NCBI GenBank assembly: GCA_963921195.1
Contig: OY992536.1
Location: 318,139,038-318,203,037 of the forward strand
Direction of reading: 5' to 3'
DNA: 64,000 bases
Origin: Pegoplata infirma
Taxonomy: Eukaryota > Arthropoda > Insecta > Diptera > Anthomyiidae
Part shown: piece after piece, positions 21,464 through 33,041 of the stretch
Layout: each line of letters begins with the position of its first letter
Position numbering within the stretch: the first letter of the stretch is position 1
Translations under genes and position numbers: made by a program
Notes under the pieces: model-generated
Seen by the model: the letters and a program-made list of their open reading frames with translations, nothing else
What the model was told of the DNA's origin: nothing
Databases searched by the model: none

Positions 21464-23790
21464 CAAGGGAAGTATCTCCACCCTTATGAACAGATTTGCA
21501 TGAAACGTAAAATATATATACAAGAGACAATTCTAAGGTTGGAGTGTCTCGGCTTATCGGCCATATCAAGGATTTAGGGGTTCAAAACATGGGTCAAAAA
21601 ATGGCGAAAAAATAGTTTTTTAGATTTTTCAACCATTTCTTTCTAAGAAACTATATGATGTTTACACATGAGACAAAGGGTTTTCTAATGCCTATCCAAC
21701 GGTGGTATAACCTTGTAAAAGTTTGGCTTTGTTAAATACTTTTTTCTTGCGTAAGTTTTGGGGGGTATTTATATGAAAACATAGACCTACGATGTCCATA
21801 TGAATGCGAAATAATCTTTATTAAATTTAAGTCGACACGTATTTTTGCTCTAAAGGATATTCCTGTTAGATCAGGAGTTATCGAAATTTTCCCGGATGTC
21901 CACATTGTTTCATAAGGGGACAACAAAATTTTGAAACACTGATATGGCCGATAAGCCGAGACACCCCAACCTTAAAATCGTCTCTTTTATATATCGTCCA
22001 TTCCATGAGTCATTTTAAAAAATCTGACCGAGGGTCTTCCGATTTTTGTTATATTTTTCATACAGATACTCTATGGAGGCAATTTCAAATTTCATCCATC
22101 AGATCGAAAATATTCGAAAAACTCGCGATTTTATTCACGATTTTCGTTTTTAAAAAAGTCAAAAAAATGCAAAATCTGTTCAACTTTGAGCAGCTGTATT
22201 TTCTAAACTACTTATCGCATTTTAACAATCCATAGCGCATACGAATGGTATGTAAGTCTATTTAGAAATCTTATAGACTGAAAAAATATCGGTGGTTCAA
22301 AAGTGCATTTTATATGTAAATGCAGTTTTGAAGTGCATTGTGCGAAACTTTTACCCCTTTTAATTTTTTTTTAATTAGCATATTTGTAAAATTTAGGATT
22401 TTTGCTACAAAAAAATGTTTTCATTACAATGGACCGAGAATGTGTGATATTTTTAATATTTTTTTTTTTAAAATACTTCCTTAAGTTTCCCTTATAAAAA
22501 ATTTTATATTTTAATTTATACCAAAATCATGTAAAAAGACATGTTTTTAAACCGTTATATTTTCAAAAGTACTAATCGTATCTCATTGTTTTTATGCACA
22601 TTAGAAAGGTATTTTTGTCTATTTTTTGCATTTAATGACCGCAAATATGTTGGTGTTTCAGAATTGCATATTAAATGCAAATGCAGTTTTGAAGTGCATT
22701 TTTCAAAACTTTTACCCCTTTGAATTTTTTTTTAGTTATCATATTCGAAAAGTTTACAGTTTTTACTACAAAATAATGTCCTCCTAATAATGGACCCACT
22801 GTGTGTGATATTTTTTTAGAATTTTTTAAAAAATCATGTTATTTCAGATTTTTTGGTTTTATTTAAAATATTGAAATTGTTTTAAGAAAATTTAAAAAAA
22901 AAAAAAATTAAATAGCACACACGGTGGGTCCATTATTAACAGGACATTATTTTGTAGTAAAAACTGTAAACTTTTCGAATATGATAATTAAAAAAAAATT
23001 CAAAGGGGTAAAAGTTTTGAAAAATGCACTTCAAAACTGCATTTGCATTTAATATGCAATTCTGAAACACCAACATATTTGCGGTCATTAAATGCAAAAA
23101 ATAGACAAAAATACCTTTCTAATGTGCATAAAAACAATGAGATACGATTAGTACTTTTGAAAATATAACGGTTTAAAAACATGTCTTTTTACATGATTTT
23201 GGTATAATTTAAAATATAAAATTTTTTATAAGGGAAACTTAAGGAAGTATTTTTTTAAAAAAAATATTAAAAATATCACACATTCTCGGTCCATTGTAAT
23301 GAAAACATTTTTTTGTAGCAAAAATTCTAAATTTTACAAATATGCTAATTAAAAAAAAATTAAAAGGGGTAAAAGTTTCGCAAAATGCACTTCAAAACTG
23401 CATTTGCATATAAAATGCACTTTTGAACCACCGATATTTTTTCAGTCTATAAGATTTCTAAATAGACTTACATACCATTCGTATGCGCTATGGATTGTTA
23501 AAATGCGATAAGTAGTTTAGAAAATACAGCTGCTCAAAGTTACACAGATTTGCATTTTTTTGACTTTTTTAAAAACGAAAATCGTGAATATAATCGCGAG
23601 TTTTTCGAATATTTTCGATCTGATGGATGAAATTTGAAACTGGCTCCATAGAGTATCTGTATGAAAAAAATAACAAAAATCGGAAGACCCTCGGTCAAAA
23701 AATGCCTAAATTACCAAATGTCTGGTGGAATGGACGATATATTTTAAGTTTCAGGCAAATCGGTTCATAAGGATTGAGATACTTCCCTTG
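21464..23790. mobile_element. CAAGGGAAG-family element, copy 2
   Basis: Same ends as 827-1402 (CAAGGGAAGTATCTC and complement) with a TTA duplication (21461-21463 and 23791-23793). It contains the GGTGTCTCGGCTTATCGGCC block and TATTCCTGTTAGATCAGGAG as in the other copies. It is enlarged by a long palindrome (21995-23745). Confidence 0.85.
21995..23745. repeat. Very long near-perfect palindrome, arms about 850 bp
   Basis: Sequence from about 21995 to 22870 is repeated in inverted orientation from about 22885 to 23745. A 60-codon frame at 22541-22723 on plus is identical to one at 23000-23182 on minus, which shows how little the arms have diverged. Central sequence is A/T-rich with little loop. 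A transcript would form a long double-stranded hairpin. Confidence 0.9.
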
Positions 23791-23932
23791 TTAGTAAAGA
23801 GGAATGAAATGCGATTACCCAATTTTGTCACCATTTTTACTAAACCTAAGCTTGCTTGAAGAGGGGTGTTACCAAATGTAACCTAAAAGTGCGGCCACCA
23901 TTTTGTTTGTTTTTATACCCTCCACTCTAGTG

Positions 23933-24148
23933 GGGGGGCCCCGTAGGCTAGTTGGTAGCGTGCTAGCCCTTCAACGTGGGGGTGGTGGGTTCGATTCCCA
24001 CCAGAACCCTTGGTTTTTTTCGCTACAACGAGACGACGGTCATTGTCACCAGTTCTCGGTTAGGTTGAATTTATTAAAAATGAGTTGTAAATAAATAGAA
24101 AGGATAAATAAAAATAATTGATCATGTGATCAAAACTATTATTATTAT
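23933..24148 (+). mobile_element. tRNA-derived SINE with 19-bp target duplication
   Basis: A 216-bp insert flanked by a perfect 19-bp duplication TATACCCTCCACTCTAGTG (23914-23932 and 24149-24167). The head has an A box (TAGGCTAGTTGG, 23944-23955) and a perfect B box (GGTTCGATTCC, 23988-23998), both RNA polymerase III promoter elements. The body has no obvious LINE-like tail and ends in an ATT repeat (ATTATTATT). The parent tRNA cannot be named safely; the anticodon arm does not pair well. A short unpaired region follows the tRNA part from about 24010. Confidence 0.85.
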
Positions 24149-24245
24149 TATACCCTCCACTCTAGTGATAGAGGGTACATATAAGTTTGTCATTCCGTTT
24201 GTAACACCTCGAAATATTGGTGAAAGACCCCATAAAGTATATATA

Positions 24246-24382
24246 ATGCTTGTTCGTTCACCTTACTACAATCTACTCATTTTTACTACTTTTACAACAG
24301 CTGGAAATTTTCAATACAAAAAATAAACAAAACTTTCCAGTTGTAGTAAAAATAGTAAGAAAATTTGGTAAACAAACAAACC
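24246..24382. mobile_element. 137-bp hairpin insertion (TTACTACTTTTACAACAGCTGG)
   Basis: The inverted pair TTTTACAACAGCTGGAAA / TTTCCAGTTGTAGTAAAA lies in the middle of the insert. It breaks the conserved DINE core between TATATA and TATTCATGATCC. A related hairpin is at about 4718-4790. Confidence 0.6.
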
Positions 24383-25099
24383 TATATTCATGATCCTCAA
24401 TCGATTTTAAAACGATCTAGCGATGCCCGTCCGTCCGTCTGTCTGTTGAAAACACGCTAACTTTTGAAATATTTTATGGAGGCTCATGAAGTTTGGCACA
24501 CATGTTGGGCATTTACCTGGTCAGGTTGGTATTGCAATCCAGCGCAATCCGTTCAATGGTTCAAAAGTTATGAGCAAAAGATTGAATTTCGGCTAGGGTT
24601 TTTCGTGAATTTACGAGTTAAAAACACGATAGCTTTCGAACGATAATACTGAGGGTTCTGAAGTGTGGCATATATTTTTTTCGTTCCTCTAGTCCGCCTC
24701 ATTTTAAATTTCAGCCAAATCGGTCAAGCGGTTCAAAAGTTATAAGCAAAACACTGAATTTCGGATTGGTTTCACCTTAAATGTTGAAAGTGTTGAAGTG
24801 TTGAAAATAAACCGAGCTTTAAAAAAGCCACAAAATTACTGCACAAAGAATTTTTGTCACTCAGAAATATTTTTACAAAAAAAAAAATTTACACTCAAAA
24901 AAAATTTTACACTCAAAAAAAAATAGTATTTTTTTTTTTTTTTTTAAATGACAAAAAAAAAAGTTTTTTACTCAAAATAAAATATTTCTAATCAAAATTG
25001 TTAATTTTTATCACGTTAGAAAATTTACCATTCTTTAAAAACGGCATTGTGGAGGGTATTCATAGATTCGCCAAGTCGAATTTAACTTTTCTACTTGTT

Positions 25100-25540
25100 T
25101 TTTCATCAAATTTTTTTCTTCATCAATAATTTTTTCCATCAATATTTTTTTCATCAATATTTCTTTTCATAAATTGTTTTATTCGACCTTTAAAATATTT
25201 TATTTTCTCTGCGCTTTTTCTAGATCGAGGTCATTATTAAAAAATAATTTTTAACAAAATTTTTCTGTTTTAAATTTATTTATGTTGGTAATTTTTTCAA
25301 GACCTAATCGACAATTCGGAGTTTGTCAGATTCCATTGTCAAGACTATAACAAGCATATAGTATTATCCAATTGCATAATCATATCATACAAGTAAATGA
25401 GCGATATGTAAATCTCTTTTAAATATGTTTTTTGTTGGTTATTTGACGATCGTAATCTTACTATGATGGTACATTTTTCATCTTCTAATTCTCAATGGGA
25501 GTAGACTCGAATATGGGGCATTCCACACCAAATGTTCAGC
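25100..25540. other. AT-rich DNA, no gene seen
   Basis: Repeated TTTTTTCATCAAT motifs at 25105-25175, then unique A/T-rich sequence. No coding support. Confidence 0.4.
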
Positions 25541-26059
25541 AAAAAAAAGTGATGTCGTGTCAATATGAAATCAATTGCAGAGTATTCGCCCTTAGGTCAC
25601 TATTAAATAACATAAATAAAATTTCAGTTTTTTTCAAAAAGTGGGCTTTGTAGGCATGGTCAAATATTGAAAATATCTGAATTTTTTTAAATAGTACCTT
25701 TATTTAAATATTTATGCAAAATTAGTGAAACACAGTGAAGCCTTTAAAATAAAAGATTTTTGTATGGGCTATCAATTAAAACAATAAAACTTGGAAAATT
25801 TTCAGAAGAAGTTTTCTGAATTTTTTAAATTTAAACTTAAACTTTATTTATCAAAAAACATGCCACAATTTTATATCTTTTTTAAATGTTCAAAAATTAG
25901 TTAAGGTGTATATCTATCTGTTCTGAAATTTTCAGAGATGTTGTTTTCCTTGTTTTCGAGAGAAAAAATGTTGAACATTGCACTATGCTTATAATTTACA
26001 ACAATGGGGTATATTACGCATGCGAATGAGTAATATTAACTCTTAAAAAACATTTAAAA

Positions 26060-26304
26060 TAGAGATGTTTTCGTGGGTGAGTTTTTTTTGACGATCACGC
26101 ACGCTCACGAAGGAAAGTTTTAATCACGCACGATTTTTCATTTTCCTCATGTTCACGTACGCTCACGTGAGTAGAAAAAAATGTTGTCAGGGGCACGATT
26201 CTCACGTGAGCGTGAGCAAAATAAATGAGCATGCTTGATTAAAATAATTTCCTTGGTAAAAGTGCGTGATTGTAAAAAAAAACTTACCCACGATCACATC
26301 TCTA
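26060..26304. mobile_element. 245-bp hAT-type MITE, CACGTGAG-rich
   Basis: Ends TAGAGATGTTTTCGTGGGTG and the complement of TAGAGATGTGATCGTGGGTA, terminal repeats over about 43 bp. The flanks ATTTAAAA (26052-26059) and ATTTAAAT (26305-26312) are an 8-bp duplication with one change. The interior is built of GCTCACG / CGTGAGC motifs in both orientations. Confidence 0.75.
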
Positions 26305-26869
26305 ATTTAAATATTTTTTAAGAAATATACGTAAGTTACCCCATTATTGTAAATTATGAGCATACTGCAGTATTCAAAATTTTTTTTCTCGAAAACAAGG
26401 CAAAATACCTCTCTGAAAATTTCAGAACAGATAGATATACACCTTAACTATTTTTTAAACATGTTAAAAACATATAAAAAGTTTAAATTTACACACAGAA
26501 AATATATTCAGTTGTTGCAACTGAATTATTTGCCAACTGAATTTTTGCGGTTGCACGAACTATCACAACATTCAGTTGCCTCTACTGCCAATTCAGTTGT
26601 CTCTACCGGTAAATATCTATCATAAGAACCGAATATTTTTATGTTAAAATTGACATTGGTTATAGTGATCGAATTTTAAAAAGCGTCATATAGTTGTACC
26701 AATCAATATTTTTTTAAACTGTTTCTTTTGAAATAAAAATTTTTAATATTTTTTTCTAGCAATTTTACTAATTTATTTGATTGTAAAAATATATAATTTA
26801 AAAAGTGAAATAAATACTTACAATAGAAAAATTAAATTAAAACTGATAATTCTGATAGAAAAAATTTAA

Positions 26870-27190
26870 CATCTAAGAATTTTTCTAAAAAAAAATTCTC
26901 AGACTCTGCGAGACTTTCTAGAGCAAAAATAACTTGAAGTCAAAATATATGTCTTAAGAAAACATGTCAATGAATAAATCAAAAAAATATCTCAGACTTC
27001 TAGAGTTTTTTATGGAAACATACTATCTCAGAATTCTAGAATTTTTTAATAAAAAAAAGGAAAAGTCTCAAATACTAAGATTTTCCTATATTAAAAATCT
27101 CAGGTTCTGAAAAATTTTTCCTACAGAAAAAGTTTTAGATTTTGAGTCATTTTTCCTATAGAAAATGTCTCCGATTCTGAGAATAGTTTT
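26870..27190. repeat. Degenerate 35-bp satellite patch
   Basis: Diverged copies of the TCTCAGAATCTGAGA / TTTTCTATAGAAAA monomer, for example CTCAGACTCTGCGAGAC near 26900 and TCCTATAGAAAATGTCTC near 27151. Period is no longer regular. It lies inside element V and overlaps the 3' end of the ORF there. Confidence 0.7.
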
Positions 27191-27465
27191 GGATGAACCT
27201 TTCTTAATTTTAATATTCTGGCATTTACAAACCTTAAATTTGTTACCACTCTCTGGACACTTTGGACTCTAAGGATTTCTTGAAAACTGTTCAAAAGTTT
27301 TTTTATAGTTGGCTCAAAAACGATTTTATTGTCGACTTCTGGGTAAAATATCATCTTTAGCATCTGCATTAAAGTTGCGTGTGCAAATACCTAAAATAAG
27401 ATTTATTTATTTAAATTGATTGCATTTCAGCAGTGGTATCCACTTACCGTCAAAATTTGTAACAT
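27121..27465 (-). CDS. Two-exon small ORF in element V, about 95 aa, unknown function
   Basis: Exon 1 (27465 to 27448) reads MLQILT and ends GACG before GTAAGTGG. The intron is 57 bp (27447-27391) and ends CTTATTTTAG. Exon 2 (27390 to 27121) continues in phase 0: VFAHATLMQMLKMIFYPEVD, then NKIVFEPTIKKLLNSFQEIL, RVQSVQRVVTNLRFVNARIL and KLRKVHP. The last 20 or so residues are read from satellite sequence, so the original C-terminus is lost. The clean phase-0 join and protein-like composition support a real former gene. No family is recognised; a transposase fragment or captured host exon are both possible. A nested element sits about 82 bp upstream of the ATG. Confidence 0.5.
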
Positions 27466-27546
27466 TTTTTACGAAATTTTACATGAATTTTATTTAAAAT
27501 TTTAAAAAACGTCTGAACACAACAACATTTTTGTTTTAAATGATTA

Positions 27547-27793
27547 CACACAGAAAACAAATTTGCCAATTTCCAACTGAAATTCAGTTGTTGCAAGAAA
27601 AATTCGGTTGATGCATTTGTATTAAGGTTAAAACAACCAAATATTGGTAGTTACAACTAAATTTTGTTAATACAACTGTCTTTTAATAGAAACAACTTAA
27701 AAATTGGTATGCCACAGCGAAATTTAGTAGCAGCAACCGAATTTTGAGTTTATGCAACTGAAATATTCAGTTGGAAATTTATTTTTCTCTGTG
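27547..27793. mobile_element. 247-bp TIR element nested in V
   Basis: Ends CACACAGAAAACAAATTTGC and complement of CACAGAGAAAAATAAATTTC, each next to TA (27545-27546, 27794-27795). Inner sequence repeats TTCAGTTG / CAACTGAAA and AACAACC motifs. The ends are close to those of the host element V, so this is a case of self-family insertion. Confidence 0.75.
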
Positions 27794-28474
27794 TACTATT
27801 TTCATTTTTTTTGACGTGAAACGCTTTGTAATTGAAATGAAATCCTAACGACCAATTATTAGTTAAGGATACCAATACAAATTTATAATTTAGTAAAATT
27901 TTTCAAAAATAAAAAATTATTGAAAATTTGGTTAAGTTAACCAACATTTTCAGTTGTGGATACTATTACCTAATGTTTTTGGAATTTATTAATTAAAAAA
28001 AAAGATTATTGGTCGAGAGGGAAAATAAAGACTAAAAGAAACGGTTGTACTTACCAAATATTTTTCAAAAACTTTATTAGTTTTTATTTTGGTTATATTT
28101 ACCAAATAATTAGTTGTTGATACATGCATTCGGTCACGATTGACAATTAATTATTACTAATGTTATTTATTTGGTGTGGTGATAAAAGATATACAATAAC
28201 AACTAAAAATGTATAAGATTTATCAAAATTCCGTTTTCATAATGGAATTCCAACTAAACATTTCTCTGTGTGTAAATTTTAAATATTCAGAACTTCTTCA
28301 GAACTTTAAATATTCAGAACTTCTTCCAACAGTGATGTCTTGTATTTTTAAGACATCACTGTATTTCATTTCATTGGCATAATTATTGAAATAAAGATAC
28401 TTGGGCAAAAAATGTTGAAATTTTCAATTTTTGACCATGCCTCCAAGGCCCACTTTTTGAAAAATCTCTCTAGT

Positions 28475-29893
28475 GTCTAGGAGTCTTGAGCTACAGAAAA
28501 ATAATTTCCTAGAAAATTATTCTATGAAAATATCATAGTCTTAATTAGTAAAGGAAACAATGACCTCGAGCTATGTGTAATAAATGGAATCTAAAAAACA
28601 TCTCAAAATAGTACAAAATGTATCATAAATTTATTTCTTACACTGTTTTAAGCTAAACAATTTTATTATCTGATAAAAAATATCGAAAATTTGTCTAAAA
28701 TTCAACATTAATAGATTATGAATTTTATTATTGTATCTATTTTTAATTTAAGACTTTTTAAATATGTCATTTTTCAATTTGAAATCTTTTGTCTTAAAAA
28801 TCATATACAAACATTTAACATAATATCAAGTCATATTCATTAAATAACAAAACACCTTTGTTAAGTTTAAATATTTTTTATTTTTTTTTTTAATTTATAT
28901 TCATCTTTAAAGTTATTTATTTTTTTTTTACTTTTATTTTATAACACACAGAGGTGTCAACAATTTAACTTATTTAGGAAAAAAACAGTATTGTTTTAGA
29001 CAATTCCTTATATAAAAAAACAAAATACGGGTATTTTAAAAATTTTCAAACATTTGTCAGAAATCATGGTATTGTAAATCATTTTAAATGGTTTTAATGA
29101 TGTGTCCATTATTTAATCCAATACAGACATTCAATAGAGAAGCAGCCAAAAAGGGGGGAAAAAGAATCAATGAACATAAAATACCATCCAATATCAGATT
29201 TCAAAGATAAGATTTATTATTGAAACTTAATTAGCATATTGTTATAAAAATTTTTAGTTTATCATCATCATCATGCATACGATGCTGCTAAAAGTCAACA
29301 CAATAAAATTTTGAATAGTGAAAGTACATAATCTTTTTTGTGGTCGTGCTTAGACAAAAACTAAATATTTAACAAATTAAAACTTAAATTAATAGAAATT
29401 GTAAAAAAAGACAATAAAAAGATTAACAGTAATCAATATTAAAATTAAATTGTTTTATTTGCAAAGTTATGTATGTTTATTTAAGTGTGTAACACTTAAA
29501 GAAATATTTGTAAAGTTGGAAGATAAAACAAACAGATCTTCTGGTTGCTAAAAAAAAATAATTTGTAAAACGAAAATTCATAAAATTAATCATTATTTAC
29601 AAATTAAATTTTACAAAAGCTTAAAGAATGCTGTTAAATCTAACTAGAAGTGCAATATTTAAGTTTTATTAAGTGGCCCTAAAAAATTTATAATTTTTTA
29701 CATAGAGTTTGAAAATGATCAATTAAAATTTGTATATTCCATTATAAATTTAATTCTAGTCCCATTAAATAAGAACACCGTAAAATCTAAACCACAGACT
29801 AATACAGACTCGACATAAGTGACAGGTGACAAAAAAGTAGTCTTGAACCATATGGTTAATTTTTCAAATTATTCTACGAAAGAGAAAACTAAT
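28475..29893. other. AT-rich DNA, no gene seen
   Basis: No ORF, RNA or bounded repeat is supported. There is a long A/T-rich, low-complexity middle (28860-28940). Confidence 0.45.
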
Positions 29894-30702
29894 ATAACGT
29901 GCAGTGCTGCCAGAAGTGACGATTTTTCTTCATTTTGACGATTTTTTTATGAAATTTGCCAAAATTACTACTGACGATTTTCTGATTTGATTCCCACACA
30001 TTCTGACGATTTTTGTAACTCCACTTTTATTTACAAAAATCAAAATTTGCAACTTTCTTTAATTTTATAATGGTTTGTTTGAAAACCAAAATTTAATGAA
30101 ATTCGATAAAAATAAAATACAGAAGAAAGACACAAATTTACAACATTTAATTCTCTTTTTTAAATTCATTAATTTTTGCTGTGTGTGAAAAAATAAATGA
30201 TTATTCTTTTAATATAATTTTAATTGTTGCTATTTTTACATGAGAAATCTTTTTTTTTTTTTTAATATTTAAATTCCCAGTGAACAAACATACTTTCAAG
30301 TTACTCCAAAACTGGAACAAATATTTAAAATTTTTGTGTGAAAACGATTCATTTAAAAGAGCCCTCTTTTTAGACTCAAAAACTAAAACTCAAAAAATAA
30401 TTGGAGTCTTTATCGATAAATTTTCAAACAAAATATGAGTCAGTTTTTGGGGTGTTTTCAAAGGCTCATTTTTAGCTCCAAAAAGGTGAGTTTTTTGACA
30501 AAAAATGTTGGATACTTAAAATTCTTTTTTAAAATTTATATTCTTTAAAAATCTAAAAAAAGTTCCAGAAAAAACATTATTTTTCCGTGAGTCATAACGG
30601 TGTCTTATTTTGAAGCGTTGTTAAACAAATAACACTTGTTTTTAATGATTTTGTAGTTTTTTTTCTATAGTAAAAGTAAATGTAAGACATTTGATTTGTT
30701 TA

Positions 30703-32112
30703 ATATGGTGTTTCTGTTAAACGGACGAAACAATACACGAACGAACGCTACCCGTACGAATTCGTAATGATATCAGTTTCCATAACATTTTCGTTTGATT
30801 ACGTTATTTTTTTTCGTTAGTTACGTTTGTCTTGACCATTTGTCAAATTACAGTATTGCCAGAAAGTTTTTTTTTAGTTTTTGTTTATTTTTTTCATACA
30901 AAAATTATCTAAACTAAACGAAGTGGCATCATCAACACATCAGCTAAAGAAAACAGCTGATCAAATTTCATGTTTATAAAAAAAACACAATTATAATCAA
31001 ATCAGAGTTTTTATACCCTCCACTTAGTGATAGAGGGTATATATAAGTTTGTCATTCCGTTTGTAACTCATCGAAATATCGGTCTGGGACCCCATAAAGT
31101 ATATATATTCATGATGCCCGATCGATTTTAAGACATTCTAGCGATGTCCGTCAGTCCGTCTGTCCGTCTGTCCGTCTGTCTGTCTGTTGAAAATGCTCTC
31201 GCGGACAAAATATTGCACAGAGATGACTGAAACTTAACATATATATTGGAAGTTCTCCCGAGAAGTTTGGTATTGCATTTGAGAGATATCGGTTCAGCGG
31301 TTCAAAAGTTATGATCGAAAATGTAAGCACACCTCAAAAATTTCAGTACATTCAACATAACCTAAAAATACAAAATGCTTTAATTCGGCTTCTGGTTGAC
31401 ATATGTGAACATAATTGGACACCAAATGGTATTTAAACAAGTACGAACATATTTTTTGACAAAAAAAAAAAAAAATCGCGGATTTTTTTTTTACCAAAAT
31501 TTTTTTTCGCGGAAATTTCTTTCAATTTTTTTTTTTTTTCAAAAGTAATTTCCATTTAAATAAAGTTGTTTGCAATAATCTTTTTGAAATTGTGGAGGGT
31601 ATCACTACATTCGGCAAGGCCGAATTTAACTTTTTTACTTGTTTTATTTATTATAGCTAAAAAGTTAACACAATTTTAATAAAAAACAAATGAAAACAAT
31701 AATTTGTATGATGACCCGTGGCTTTTAAATTGTTAATATAAATTGGTAAAATCCGTCTTTTTTTCACTGGTTTGTTTTAATACACATTTTTTTCAAAGCA
31801 TTTGGTTATAAAACATTCAAATTTTTTAATTTTATAAATTAATATTACTTATTTTTGTTATAAATTCACATTTTTCACTTATTTTGTTAAATATTTCACA
31901 AAAAACTCCTTAACGAATGGTATTTTTCATTCGTGTGGTTTTCGCGTTTTTGACATTTCAATTCGTGTTGTAGAAACAGGAAAATATGAAGAAAAATGAC
32001 AACTCTTACGTTTTCGTTCGACTAAAATGACATCCGCAATACAGAACCTCAAATTGATTTTCTTATGTCATTTGGACGAACGAAAATGAAAATTCGTAAT
32101 AGAGAAACTGGA
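30703..32112. mobile_element. Possible fold-back element, ACGAACGAA-rich
   Basis: GTTTCTGTTAAACGGACGAAA on the left corresponds to the complement of GAATTCGTAATAGAGAAAC-type sequence on the right. Both flanks hold ACGAACGAA / TTTTCGTTCG motifs. Boundaries and target duplication are not clear. Confidence 0.4.
31008..31644 (+). mobile_element. DINE-1-like element (copy G)
   Basis: Start TATACCCTCCACTTAGTGAT, core CCCCATAAAGTATATATATT, GTCCGTCTGTCC tract at 31148-31188, end TTCGGCAAGGCCGAATTTAA and TTACTTGTTTT. It is highly similar to copy E at 17706-18326 along its whole length, which suggests the two moved recently from one source. Confidence 0.85.
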
Positions 32113-32607
32113 CATAAGATTTAATGATATTTATTTTATCAGCAGGTAAAATTTAATGTTGCTGTCTGTTGAAACAAATGAAAAATCGAATGACTTTCAA
32201 CTATTTTGTCACTTGTTTTAAAAGAAAATTCCTTTTTATTTAGCTTAAAAAAATTTTTATGTACGTAAATTTAAAAAATTCATTAAACAAAAGTGGATAG
32301 AAAAAATTTTATTGTACGTTTTAAAATTTTAATACATCAAAAAATGTGTTTTTAACATTTTTAAAAGTGACGATTTTTTGACAATTTTTTTTTTAAATTT
32401 TGACGACTTTTTTTTCAAATTTTGACGATTTTTTACAAAAAAAAAAAAAGCCTGGCAGCACTGATAACGTGCCATAAGAAAAAAAAGATGCCAGATCGGG
32501 TTTTATTGTTTCACTCACTCCTAAGTCGTAGAAAGTGTTGCCATATTAGCTTAAAACTAACTAAAAATCGCTCTGTTTTCTCCTAAAATCGCTTAGTTCT
32601 TCCCCAT

Positions 32608-32757
32608 TTTTATACCCTCCACTCTAGTGATTGAGGGTAAATATAAGTTTGTCATTCTGTGTGTAACACCTCGAAATATTGGTCTAGGACCCCATAAAGT
32701 ATATATATTCATGATCCTCGATCGATTTAAAGACGATCTAGCGATGTCCGTCTGTCT
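32608..32757 (+). mobile_element. DINE-1-like element (copy H), 3'-truncated
   Basis: Start TATACCCTCCACTCTAGTGA, core CCCCATAAAGTATATATATT, then stops within the GTCCGTCTGTC tract and runs straight into CTCTGAGACATTTTT, which resembles the 35-bp satellite. The rest of the element is missing. Confidence 0.75.
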
Positions 32758-33041
32758 CTGAGACATTTTTGCTCTGGAAAAATTACAAATTGTGAAGCAT
32801 TTTTAAGGAAATTCTAAGATTTCTAGGCATATTTTTGTACAGAATATTATGATTAAAACATATTTCGAGTTGGGCCCTCCCTTTACACATTTCTGTATAA
32901 TTTGGTGGTCATGCCTAAAATTAGTCCATACAATTTTATGATTTCAATAATTTTTTTCTTCAGTGTAATCACTGTTACAAGTAAACTAACAAGGAAGGTC
33001 TTTCACAGGGTACACACCGATTGTCCTGAAACTTGCATATA

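Larger units (their letters stand above)
20650..23885. mobile_element. Fold-back element S
   Basis: The left arm (about 20655-21075) contains ACACCCCTCTTCAAG and CATTCCTCTTTA. It pairs with a right arm made of 21090-21460 plus 23794-23885, which ends CTTGAAGAGGGGTGT. The inner arms pair closely (AGCATGCTCCATTTTC near 21036, GAAAATGGAGCATGCT near 21132). The right arm is interrupted by the CAAGGGAAG copy 21464-23790. No ORF of interest is seen. Confidence 0.65.
23911..25099 (+). mobile_element. DINE-1-like element (copy F), with two insertions
   Basis: Start TATACCCTCCACTCTAGTG at 23914, repeated at 24149 because of the SINE insertion; core CCCCATAAAGTATATATA at 24229; GTCCGTCCGTCT tract near 24427; end TTCGCCAAGTCGAATTTAAC then CTACTTGTTT. 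A second insertion of 137 bp (24246-24382) splits the TATATATATTCATGATCC block. Confidence 0.8.
26492..28272. mobile_element. TA-target TIR element V (CACACAGAAAA ends) with spliced ORF
   Basis: Left end CACACAGAAAATATATTCAG, right end CATTTCTCTGTGTG, flanking TA at 26490-26491 and 28273-28274. Subterminal regions are rich in CAACTGAA / TTCAGTTG motifs. The interior carries a degenerate patch of the 35-bp satellite (26870-27190), a two-exon ORF (27121-27465, minus) and a nested element with related ends (27547-27793). Confidence 0.75.
25540..28470. mobile_element. Fold-back element with nested insertions
   Basis: The outer arm around 25555-25870 (including AAAAAGTGGGCTTTGTAGGC and AAATTTTCAGAAGAAGTTTTC) pairs with 28285-28470 (GCCTCCAAGGCCCACTTTTT). 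The inner arm 25900-26040 (GGTGTATATCTATCTGTTCTG, CTCGAGA-type, GTAAATTATAAGC) pairs with 26330-26480. Element V (26492-28272) is inserted in the right arm and a hAT MITE (26060-26304) in the loop. No coding region of its own is seen. Confidence 0.65.
29902..32463. mobile_element. hAT-type non-autonomous element, CAGTGCTGCCAG ends
   Basis: It begins CAGTGCTGCCAGAAGTGACG and ends CCTGGCAGCACTG, with a perfect 8-bp duplication ATAACGTG (29894-29901 and 32464-32471). Both subterminal regions are made of TGACGATTTTT repeats. No transposase is present. A further fold-back segment (about 30703-32112) and DINE copy G are nested inside. Confidence 0.85.

Noticed and set aside
22541..23182. Two identical 60-codon proteins on opposite strands
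   Set aside because: They are mirror images produced by the long palindrome; composition and context give no support for coding.
23933..24010. Functional tRNA gene
   Set aside because: A and B boxes are good, but the anticodon and acceptor stems do not pair well, and the 19-bp duplication with a tail shows a SINE.
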